A DNA stretch of 64,000 nt, taken from assembly GCF_039649665.1 (NCBI RefSeq), contig NZ_JBDJAW010000013.1, positions 62,001-126,000 of the forward strand, read 5' to 3'. The notes beneath the pieces were generated by a model. That model searched no databases. It had not been told where the DNA came from and worked only from the letters and a program-made list of their open reading frames with translations. Positions 55,190 to 62,693 of this stretch are shown here, one piece after another. Made by a program: the position numbers and the translations under genes. Every line of letters begins with the position of its first letter. Within the stretch, counting starts at the first letter, position 1. The DNA comes from Microbispora sp. ZYX-F-249 (GTDB lineage Bacteria > Actinomycetota > Actinomycetes > Streptosporangiales > Streptosporangiaceae).

Positions 55190-56631
55190 GGCTTGGGAAT
55201 CCGCAGCAGGAAGAGGGTGCCCGGCTCGCACCGCTCGGCCGTGATCGAGCCGCCGTGCAGCTCCGCGTTGGCCTTGGCGATGGCCAGGCCGAGGCCGCTG
55301 CCCGCGCTCCTGGCCCGGTCGGTGCCCGCCTTGTAGAAGCGGTCGAAGACGTGGGGGAGCGCCTGTTCGGGGATGCCGCTCCCGTGGTCGCGCACGGTCA
55401 CCTCCAGCCACCCGTGGGCCTCGCCGCCGACCGCGACCCGCGCGCTGACCACCACGGGCGGCGCGCCGTGGTTCAGCGCGTTGCCGACGAGGTTGGCCAC
55501 CATCACGTCGAACCTCCGGGCGTCCAGGGAGAACGTGAGCCCGACGGGCACGGTGAGCTTCACCCGGTCGGCCCAGCCCCGCACCTCCAGGCAGTCGGCC
55601 AGCGTGTCGCCCACGTCGACGGTCTCCCGGCGGAGCGTGGCGGCGCCCGCGTCGAACCTGCTGATCTCGATGAGGTGCTCGACCAGCACCCGGAGCCTGT
55701 CGATCTCGCGGACGACGATCCGGACGGCCTCCCCGGCGTCGTCCGGCAGGTCCTCGGCGTCCTCCGACAGCATGTCCGTCACCGCGGTCATCGCGGTCAG
55801 CGGCGTGCGCAGCTCGTGGGAGACGTCCGCGACGAACCGCCGCGACGTCGACTCCAGCGTCCGCAGCTCGGAGACCGTGTCCTCCAGCGCCGCCGCCGTC
55901 TCGTTGAACGTCGCGGTCAGCTCGGCCAGCTCGTCCCTGCCCCGTACGGGGAGGCGGACGTACAGTTCTCCGGCGCCGAGCGCGCGGGCGGCCGCGCCCA
56001 GCCGGCGTACGGGCAGCAGTACCCGCCGAGCCGACAGCAGGGCCAGGGTCAGCGCCAGGACGAGCGTGATGCCTCCGGCCTGCGCGAGTGCGGTCCTGAG
56101 GCGGGTCAGCACCGCCTCCTCCTCCGACAGAGGCACGAAGACGTAGGCCGTCAGGCCCGTCGGGCGCAGCACGCCGTCGCGGTTGGCCCGCTGGATCTGC
56201 GTGGCGACGATCAGCCAGGCCTGGTCCCTGAACAGCACTATCTGGTGGACCAGCCGCCGCGCCGCCTGCCAGCGGAGCTGGTCGGGCACGTCGGTCATGG
56301 TGAACAGGGCCCCGGTGTTGGCGCGCCGATGGCCTCCGTAGGTCACGATGACGGTCCGCTCGGGGGCCTCCAGCGCCCGCACCACCCCGTCGAGGTCCTC
56401 GTCGGTGACGGTGGCGTCGCTCGGCCAGACCACCTCGCTCGCGCCGATCGGCAGCGTGATCCTGGAGAGCGTCTCGCGCACGTCGGCGACCGCGCCCCGC
56501 TCCGCGCGCTCCAGGAGTCCCCGGCGGACGATCTGATATCCCAGGCCCGCGACCATGGCGGACGCCGTGATCGCCACCAGCAGGAAGGTGATCACCAGCC
56601 GGGCCCGCAGCCCGGTGGGCACCCAGGTCAT
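55186..56631 (-). CDS. Sensor histidine kinase (AfsQ2/CseC-like)
   Basis: A 481-residue membrane kinase with two transmembrane helices (about 10-33 and 183-204), an extracytoplasmic sensor domain, HAMP (about 205-255), HisKA with His272 in DVSHELRTPLTAM, and HATPase with NLVGNALNHG, DHGSGIP and GSGLGLAIAKANAELHGG. The gene is followed (with GTGA overlap) by the GerMN lipoprotein and preceded 7 bp upstream by the response-regulator gene. The three-gene arrangement resembles afsQ1-afsQ2-SCO4905 of Streptomyces. No sigma factor gene was seen here. Confidence 0.92.
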   Translation of the reverse strand: MTWVPTGLRARLVITFLLVAITASAMVAGLGYQIVRRGLLERAERGAVADVRETLSRITLPIGASEVVWPSDATVTDEDLDGVVRALEAPERTVIVTYGGHRRANTGALFTMTDVPDQLRWQAARRLVHQIVLFRDQAWLIVATQIQRANRDGVLRPTGLTAYVFVPLSEEEAVLTRLRTALAQAGGITLVLALTLALLSARRVLLPVRRLGAAARALGAGELYVRLPVRGRDELAELTATFNETAAALEDTVSELRTLESTSRRFVADVSHELRTPLTAMTAVTDMLSEDAEDLPDDAGEAVRIVVREIDRLRVLVEHLIEISRFDAGAATLRRETVDVGDTLADCLEVRGWADRVKLTVPVGLTFSLDARRFDVMVANLVGNALNHGAPPVVVSARVAVGGEAHGWLEVTVRDHGSGIPEQALPHVFDRFYKAGTDRARSAGSGLGLAIAKANAELHGGSITAERCEPGTLFLLRIPKP

Positions 56632-56638
56632 GTCGGGA

Positions 56639-57313
56639 TCATGGCGGGCTGAAGCGGTACCCGAAGCCGCGCACGGTGTGGATGTAGACGGGGTCGGCGG
56701 GCACCGGCTCGATCTTGGCGCGGATGCGCTGCACGCACGCGTCGACCAGCCGGGAGTCCGCCACGTGCGTGTGGTCCCAGACGGCGCGCAGGAGGTAGCG
56801 GCGGTTGAGGACCTGGCCGGGGTGGCGGACCAGTTCGAGCAGCAGGCGCAGTTCGGTGGGGGTGAGGTGGATCTCCTTGCCCGCGAGGCTCACCTTGAGG
56901 GCGCCGCGGTCGATCACGAGGTCGCCGAAGGTGAGGCGGTCGGGCGAGGCCGACTCCAGGCGGCGCAGCACGGCGCGGATGCGGGCGTCCAGCACCCGCG
57001 GCTCGACGGGCTTGACCACGTAGTCGTCCGCGCCGGCCTCCAGCCCCACCACCACGTCGAGGTCGTCGCCCCTGGCGGTGAGCAGGATGACGGGCAGCGG
57101 GTCGAGCCTGCGGATGCGGCGGCACACCTCGACCCCGTCGATGCCGGGCAGCATGACGTCGAGGATCGCGATCTCGGGACGCCGGGAGCGTACGTGTTCG
57201 AGGGCCTCCTCGCCCGTGGCGTACGCGGTCACCGAGTGGCCCTGCCGGGTGAGCGCGAGCTCGAGTCCGGCCCGGACCGAGGGGTCGTCTTCGACCAGGA
57301 GGATGCCTGCCAC
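56639..57313 (-). CDS. OmpR-family response regulator (AfsQ1-like)
   Basis: A 224-residue response regulator with phospho-acceptor Asp52 in AILDVMLPGIDG, conserved LLTARGDDLD and AGADDYVVKPVE, and a winged-helix DNA-binding domain with LTPTELRLLLELVRHPGQVLNRRYLL and VDACVQRIRAKIE. Closest in pattern to AfsQ1 of Streptomyces. GTG 57313 is 6 nt downstream of a CATAAT hexamer (minus strand 57325-57320), which suggests a leaderless mRNA. A perfect palindrome overlaps this promoter. Confidence 0.93.
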   Translation of the reverse strand: MAGILLVEDDPSVRAGLELALTRQGHSVTAYATGEEALEHVRSRRPEIAILDVMLPGIDGVEVCRRIRRLDPLPVILLTARGDDLDVVVGLEAGADDYVVKPVEPRVLDARIRAVLRRLESASPDRLTFGDLVIDRGALKVSLAGKEIHLTPTELRLLLELVRHPGQVLNRRYLLRAVWDHTHVADSRLVDACVQRIRAKIEPVPADPVYIHTVRGFGYRFSPP

Positions 57314-57323
57314 TCGGTCATTA

Positions 57324-57340
57324 TGGTGCGGACCGCACCA
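57324..57340. promoter_or_regulatory. Palindrome at the response-regulator promoter
   Basis: TGGTGCGG-A-CCGCACCA is a perfect 8-bp inverted repeat at 57324-57340, immediately upstream of and touching the -10 (CATAAT) of the minus-strand response-regulator gene. It differs from the AfsQ1 direct-repeat consensus, so another regulator may bind here, although autoregulation is possible. Confidence 0.55.
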
Positions 57341-57441
57341 ATTCCCTATTTGTCATGGTCCTGTGAACTGGTTCGCACCTGATCGTCAAGAAGCGGGGGC
57401 ACGCTGGTGGCGGGAGGCCGTGCCGCACGACGCCGCGTGAA

Positions 57442-57459
57442 GTGTGACCAAAATCACAT
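57442..57459. promoter_or_regulatory. CRP-type binding site
   Basis: GTGTGA-N6-TCACAT, with core TGTGA-N6-TCACA at 57443-57458, matches the actinobacterial CRP consensus. It lies 106 nt before the start of the transglycosylase gene. CRP regulates resuscitation-type cell-wall hydrolases such as rpfA in mycobacteria and Streptomyces, which makes control of this gene plausible. Confidence 0.65.
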
Positions 57460-57564
57460 GTCACAGGAAAGTCCATGTGATCGGGCGTCGGGTCAAGGCG
57501 TCACCAAACAGGTGCCACGAATCGGTTGCGGACCACCCCCCAACACAGGGCAAGCTCATAAGCC

Positions 57565-58275
57565 GTGAGCTCTGGTCAGCAGTTGAAGGATCGCCCCCGC
57601 GCCTCCCGATCGCGGCGGGGAGGAGGCGACGGTTCCGGCCCCGGCCGGCTGACCATCAAGCGCGTCGCCATCCTCGGAGTCACCGTGGCCGCGCTCGCGG
57701 GCGGGACGACCTACGTGGTCCGCACCTCGGTCGAGAACAACAGCGCGCCCAAGAAGGTGCTGGAGCCGGACAGCTTCCTCGCCCTCGACCCGAACGCGCC
57801 CGACCCCGAGGCCGACATCCTCAAGGAGAACGCGGTCCAGGCGCTGCGCAAGGAAAGACTCGAGCGCACCCGCGACCGGAAGGGCGGCCTCGACCCCGTC
57901 GACATCGTCGAGAAGGCCCCCGGCGGCGGCGGTTTCAACCCGGCGAACTTCCCGCCCGGCTCCACGCCCGACCCGGGCAGCAACAAGGCCGTCGGCAAGG
58001 AGATGGCCGCGGCCCGCGGCTGGGACGGCGCCGAGTGGGGCTGCCTGGAGCGCCTGTGGGACAAGGAGAGCCACTGGAATGAGCGGGCCATGAACCGCTA
58101 CAGCGGCGCCTACGGGATTCCCCAGTCACTGCCCGGCAGCAAGATGGCGAGCGCGGGCTCCGACTGGCAGACCAACCCCGCCACGCAGATCAAGTGGGGC
58201 CTCGGCTACATCGCCGGCCGCTACAAGACGCCCTGCGGCGCCTGGGCGCACTCCCAGTCCACCGGCTGGTACTAG
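57565..58275 (+). CDS. Exported lytic transglycosylase-like protein
   Basis: A 236-residue protein with one N-terminal membrane segment (about residues 31-50), a linker, and a C-terminal SLT-like domain. The catalytic Glu lies in LWDKESHWNERAMN, followed by SGAYGIPQSLPGSKMAS and QIKWGLGYIAGRYKTPCGAW. It cleaves peptidoglycan glycan strands. GTG 57565 is chosen, and the leader lacks a clear ribosome site. A CRP-type operator lies upstream. Confidence 0.88.
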   Translation: MSSGQQLKDRPRASRSRRGGGDGSGPGRLTIKRVAILGVTVAALAGGTTYVVRTSVENNSAPKKVLEPDSFLALDPNAPDPEADILKENAVQALRKERLERTRDRKGGLDPVDIVEKAPGGGGFNPANFPPGSTPDPGSNKAVGKEMAAARGWDGAEWGCLERLWDKESHWNERAMNRYSGAYGIPQSLPGSKMASAGSDWQTNPATQIKWGLGYIAGRYKTPCGAWAHSQSTGWY

Positions 58276-58380
58276 CCGCTGCCGGTCGCGGCGCCTGATC
58301 CGCGAAACTCTGGTCAGGGTTGTTCGACCTTTCGGCAAGCCCACGCGTCCGGCGGGGGGTGGCACTGCACCCTTGGCCTC

Positions 58381-60330
58381 ATGGGTGTGAAGGTCAGCGT
58401 GGTTATGCCCGTGTCCAACCCCGGGCTGTCGAACGACGCCTTCGGCGCGTGTGTGCGTTCGGTGCTGGAGCAGTCGCTGCCGCCGGAAGAGTACGAGGTC
58501 ATCTTCGCGGACGACGGGTCGACGGACGGGACCCGCAGGCGGCTCGACGCGATCGCCGGGCAGCGCGACAACGTGCGGGTCCTGCACCTCGACCACAGCG
58601 GCTCGCCGGCGCGCGGCCGTAACGTCGGCCTGTCGGTGGCGCGCGGCGAGTACGTCTACCTGCTCGGGCAGTACGACAGGCTGGAGCCGCGGGCCCTGGA
58701 GCTGATGTACGACAGGGCGGTGGAGACCGACGCCGACGTGCTGATCGGCAGGCTCGCCGGCCAGGGACCGCCGGCGGCCGCCTTCGCCCGCGACCGGGAC
58801 CGGGCCGACGTCCTGCGCGACCACCTGCTCACGCTGCCGACGGCGCACAAGTTGTTCAGCCGCGACTTCCTGGAGACCTGCCAGCTCCGCTTCGCCGACC
58901 GGCCGCTGTCCGAGCAGGCCTTCGTGACCAGGGCGTACCTCGCCGCGAAGGTGATCGCCGTGCTGGCCGGCGAGATCTGCTGCCACATCTCCCCGCACGA
59001 GGAGGAGGGGCCGGACGGCGAGGCGCTCTTCGACGGCCTCAACGCCGTCTTCGACGTGGTGGACGCCTACACCGAGCCGGACTCGCAGCGTGAGCGCATT
59101 CACGCCCACTGGTATCGGACGCTCGGGCTGCGCCGGCTGGCGGGCGCGCGCTTCCTCGCGGCCGAGCCGGACGAGCGGATGGTCCTGTTCTCCTTCCTGC
59201 GCCGCTTCACCCTCGACCGCTTCCCCGCCACGCTCGACGTCCACCTGCCCGCGCACCTGCGCGCCCGTACGGCGCTGCTGCGCCAGGACCGTCTCGACGC
59301 GCTGGTCGCCCTCGCCGAGGCCTCCCGGGGCACCAGGCTCAGCGCCGAGCTGCGGGAGCTGCGCTGGGACCAGGGCGTGCTGCTGCTCGACCTGAGCGTG
59401 GAGGTCCTGCGGGCCGGGGGCGCCCCCGTGTGGCTGCGGCAGCGGGACGACCGGCTGCTGTGGGCCCCGCCCCCCGCGGTCGAGGGCCTGCTCGACGGCC
59501 TGCTCGACGACGAGGGCGCCGACATGACCGACGCGGTGCGCAGGGCCCGCATCGAGGTCTGCGTGCGCCACGTGGAGACCGGGGTGGTCCACTCCCTGCC
59601 GGTCACCTGCTCGGTGGGCCGCGCCGCTCTGGGCGACCGGGCGCGGGGCGGCCAGGTGCGCGTCTGGGTCAACGGCCAGGCCCGCCTCGACGCCGGAGCC
59701 GCGGCCCTCGGACGGCCGCTGCCCGCGGGGTTGTGGGAGGTCCACGTGCGCATGCGGGGCGTGCAGGCCGGCCGCACCCGGGTGGCGCGCCCCGCCCTGC
59801 CGATGAGCTGCGCGGGCGCGCTCGCGGGGGAGCCCAGGCGCCTCGTGGTGCCCTGCTGGTCGGAGCGCGGCGAGCTGGGCGTGTGCGTGGAGCCGAAGTC
59901 GTTCCCCGAGTCGATCGCGCTGGTCTCGTCCCGGGCCACCGTGGCCCGGCAGGAGGGGCACGTCTTCGTCGTCGTGCCCGTGCCGTACGTGCCGCCGAGC
60001 GGCGGGCCGCCGGCCGAGCTGGTGCTGCGCGAGCAGGACGGGCGCGGGCGCAGCATGGTCGTGCCCGCGCTGGTGGAGCCGGGGATACCCGGCAGGGTGG
60101 CCGGGCAGCTCGTCGCCCGGGTGCCGGTGAGCCGGATCGGCGGGGACGACTGCCTCGGCCCGGGGTCGTGGCGGCCCGCGCTCCGGGTGGACCAGAAGGA
60201 CGTGGATCTGCTGTTCGGGCTGGCGGTGCGCCGCGGCGGGCAGGTGTCCGTCCTGCCCGCCGGGGCTTCGCCGCAGGCCCCCTCACTGCTGCGGCGCATC
60301 GCCGTACGCGTCCTGCGCGACCGCCGATAG
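58381..60330 (+). CDS. GT2 glycosyltransferase with long C-terminal region
   Basis: A 649-residue protein. Residues 5-100 form a GT-A fold of family 2, with VSVVMPVSN, DDGSTDGTRRRLD and RGRNVGLSVARGEYVYLL. The usual DxD-type metal motif after YVYLL, typically LDQDDRL, reads LGQYDRL, so its first Asp is missing. The C-terminal 400 residues form beta-rich repeats, as in TagF/TarS-like wall-glycosylating enzymes with linker domains. It may transfer sugars to a wall polymer. ATG 58381 starts the conserved VKVSVVMPV sequence. No polymerase or transporter genes are adjacent. Confidence 0.85.
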   Translation: MGVKVSVVMPVSNPGLSNDAFGACVRSVLEQSLPPEEYEVIFADDGSTDGTRRRLDAIAGQRDNVRVLHLDHSGSPARGRNVGLSVARGEYVYLLGQYDRLEPRALELMYDRAVETDADVLIGRLAGQGPPAAAFARDRDRADVLRDHLLTLPTAHKLFSRDFLETCQLRFADRPLSEQAFVTRAYLAAKVIAVLAGEICCHISPHEEEGPDGEALFDGLNAVFDVVDAYTEPDSQRERIHAHWYRTLGLRRLAGARFLAAEPDERMVLFSFLRRFTLDRFPATLDVHLPAHLRARTALLRQDRLDALVALAEASRGTRLSAELRELRWDQGVLLLDLSVEVLRAGGAPVWLRQRDDRLLWAPPPAVEGLLDGLLDDEGADMTDAVRRARIEVCVRHVETGVVHSLPVTCSVGRAALGDRARGGQVRVWVNGQARLDAGAAALGRPLPAGLWEVHVRMRGVQAGRTRVARPALPMSCAGALAGEPRRLVVPCWSERGELGVCVEPKSFPESIALVSSRATVARQEGHVFVVVPVPYVPPSGGPPAELVLREQDGRGRSMVVPALVEPGIPGRVAGQLVARVPVSRIGGDDCLGPGSWRPALRVDQKDVDLLFGLAVRRGGQVSVLPAGASPQAPSLLRRIAVRVLRDRR

Positions 60331-60354
60331 CGCCCGCCGATAGCCGCCCGCCGG

Positions 60355-61374
60355 CTATCCGCGCAGGTGCGCGAGCAGGGCCGCGCGGAACTCCTCGGGC
60401 CTGTCGAGCTGCGGCCCGTGGCCGGCGCCCTTGATGACCACCTCGCGGTACAGGCCGTAGCGGTCGAGGGCGGCCCGCGTCTGGGTCACCATGGGCTGGG
60501 CGGGCGTGCCGTCCCAGCCGGGCACCGCGCCGATCGCGCCCAGGTGGGCGAGGTCGAACATCGACGTGTCCGAGACGATCACGTCCTGGTCGCCCCTGAT
60601 CCACAGGATGGGCGGCTTCGGGTCGATCTCGTGCAGGTCGTCGATCCGGAAGTTGGGCGGCGCGATCGTGTTGAGCACGCCGCGCTTGCCCGGGGCGACG
60701 TTCGGCCAGGCGTCCGAGGGCAGGGCGTCGCCCGGGTAGTGGTCGTCGCCGATCCGGGTGGACAGCATCGACTCGACGTACGCGTCCTCCTCCTCGCCCA
60801 GGTCCGTGCCGGGGGCGACGTACGTGGCGCGCAGCACGTTCCGGGGCGAGACGGGGGAGTCGGCCGACCGGTCGCCCGCTTGCAGGGCCGCCACGAAGTC
60901 GGGGTTGGCCGCGCCGCCGCCGGCGCCGACCCCGTCGGAGCCGGTGAGCACGCCGTCCGGGCCGACGGTGCCGCCGAAGCCGTACGGCGAGACGGGGTTG
61001 ACCAGCGTCACGCTGCGGGCCGCCGCCGGCCGGTCGCGCAGGGCCTGCATGACCACCCCGCCGCCGAGGCTCCAGCCCACCAGGTGCGCCGGTCCGATCC
61101 GGTCGAGCAACGCCAGCACGTCGTCGGAGTAGTCGCGCACGCCCCGGCTCGCGTCCACCGGCTCGGGGTCGGAGTCGCCGAAGCCGCGCAGGTCGACGGC
61201 GTACGGACGGAAGCCCTCCGCCGCGACCGCGGTCATCGTCGAGCGCCAGAACGCGCTGGAGGAGACGTTGCCGTGCACGAACAGCACCGGGTCGCCCGAC
61301 GAGCCGGGAATGGACAGGACGTTCAGGGTCAGCCGGGGCGTGGCGACACGCTCGGCGGATATGGCCAGGGTCAT
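60355..61374 (-). CDS. Alpha/beta hydrolase
   Basis: A 339-residue alpha/beta-hydrolase-fold enzyme. Nucleophile Ser is in GWSLGGGVV, the oxyanion HGN in FVHGNVSSSAFW, the acid in RGDQDVIVSD and the His in KGAGHGPQLD. ATG 61374 overlaps the stop of the esterase gene upstream (ATGA), so the two are co-translated. Substrate unknown; the operon suggests breakdown of an ester imported by the MHS transporter. Confidence 0.88.
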   Translation of the reverse strand: MTLAISAERVATPRLTLNVLSIPGSSGDPVLFVHGNVSSSAFWRSTMTAVAAEGFRPYAVDLRGFGDSDPEPVDASRGVRDYSDDVLALLDRIGPAHLVGWSLGGGVVMQALRDRPAAARSVTLVNPVSPYGFGGTVGPDGVLTGSDGVGAGGGAANPDFVAALQAGDRSADSPVSPRNVLRATYVAPGTDLGEEEDAYVESMLSTRIGDDHYPGDALPSDAWPNVAPGKRGVLNTIAPPNFRIDDLHEIDPKPPILWIRGDQDVIVSDTSMFDLAHLGAIGAVPGWDGTPAQPMVTQTRAALDRYGLYREVVIKGAGHGPQLDRPEEFRAALLAHLRG

Positions 61375-62693
61375 GGTGTTGCTCCCAGTGTGCAGGTGTT
61401 CTCGAGGTCGCCCGTGGCCGGGCGGGGCAGGGTGGCGCTCGGGGGCGGCGGCGTGCCCGTGCCGATCCACGCCTCCAGCGCGGTGAACGCGCTGCGGAAG
61501 CAGGGCAGCAGGGGCCGCAGGCGGTCGGGGAAGGCCGGGTAGAGGCTGTCGACGTGGGTGCCGTCCTCGACGCGGTAGTAGCGCAGCAGCCGGTCGCGGT
61601 GCCGGTCGGCGATCATCTTGGCGTATACGTCCGAATCCTCGTGGATCGGCAGCAGCGCGTCCAGGGTGCCGTGGACGACGATCAACGGACGCTTGATCTT
61701 CCCGGTGACGCTCACCCGCGCCATCGCCTGCTTCACGGCGGCGGGCCTGGAGGCGTAGTCGTAGTCCGTGTCGCAGGCGGGCGTGCCGGAGGCGCAGAAC
61801 GGCGTGCCGGCCTCGGCGTCGCCGTCGTAGCCGGGGTCGAACTCCTCGCGGAAGACGCGCTGGGTGAAGTCCCAGTAGTACTGGTAGTGGAACGGCCACA
61901 GGAAGTCGGACTCGGGGGCGAAGCCCGCCGCCGCGACCCCGGCCGTGTCGCCCTTCGCGTACGCGCGCAGCGCGGGCGGCAGGAACGTCAGCAGGTTGGG
62001 CCCGTCGGCGGTGAAGAGCGTGCCCTCCCAGTCGACGCCGCCGTCGAACAGGTCGGGGCGGTTCTCGATCTGCCAGCGGACCAGGTAGCCGCCGTTCGAC
62101 TGACCGGCCGCGATCGTCGTGCGGGCCGGCCTGCCGTACCGCTGCCGTACGACGGCCTTGGCGGCGACCGCCAGCTCGCTGACCCGGTGGTTCCACTCGG
62201 CCACCGCGTCGCCGGGCCGTACGCCGTCACGGTAGAACGTCACGCCGGTGTTGCCCTTGTCGGTCGCGGCGTACGCGTAGCCCTTGGCCAGCGCCCAGTC
62301 GGAGATCGTGAAGTCGTTGGCGTAGGTCTCCCGGTTGCCGGGGGACCCGGCGACGACCAGGCCGCCGTTCCACTGCTTGGGCAGCCGGATGACGAACTGC
62401 GCGTCGTGGTTCCAGCCGTGGTTGGTGTTCCCCTTGGAGGTGTCGGGGAAGTAGCCGTCGATCTGCATGCCGGGGACGCCGATGGGGTTGACGGCGCCCG
62501 CCGAGTTGAGCCCCGACCAGTCCGACTGGTCGGTGTGGCCGGAGGTCAGGGTGCCCTTGGTGGTGAGGTCGTCGAGGCAGGCCGTGACCTGCCTCTCCGC
62601 GCCGGGGACCCTTATCTGCGGGCAGGCGGCGGCCTCGGACGGAAGTGCGACGGCCAGGGGGAGTGCCAGCGCGAGGACGGCGAGAGCCTTCAT
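61371..62693 (-). CDS. Secreted alpha/beta-hydrolase esterase (tannase/3HB-oligomer hydrolase-like)
   Basis: A 440-residue exported esterase: signal peptide to about residue 23 (AVALPSEAAA), then a large alpha/beta-hydrolase with nucleophile Ser in AAGQSNGGYLV, an HGTLDALLPIHEDSD segment with the Asp, and DGTHVDSLYP with the His. The pattern is close to tannase/feruloyl-esterase and 3-hydroxybutyrate-oligomer-hydrolase families, and the sequence does not decide between them. ATG 62693 overlaps the MHS stop. It is the middle gene of a three-gene operon. Confidence 0.8.
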   Translation of the reverse strand: MKALAVLALALPLAVALPSEAAACPQIRVPGAERQVTACLDDLTTKGTLTSGHTDQSDWSGLNSAGAVNPIGVPGMQIDGYFPDTSKGNTNHGWNHDAQFVIRLPKQWNGGLVVAGSPGNRETYANDFTISDWALAKGYAYAATDKGNTGVTFYRDGVRPGDAVAEWNHRVSELAVAAKAVVRQRYGRPARTTIAAGQSNGGYLVRWQIENRPDLFDGGVDWEGTLFTADGPNLLTFLPPALRAYAKGDTAGVAAAGFAPESDFLWPFHYQYYWDFTQRVFREEFDPGYDGDAEAGTPFCASGTPACDTDYDYASRPAAVKQAMARVSVTGKIKRPLIVVHGTLDALLPIHEDSDVYAKMIADRHRDRLLRYYRVEDGTHVDSLYPAFPDRLRPLLPCFRSAFTALEAWIGTGTPPPPSATLPRPATGDLENTCTLGATP

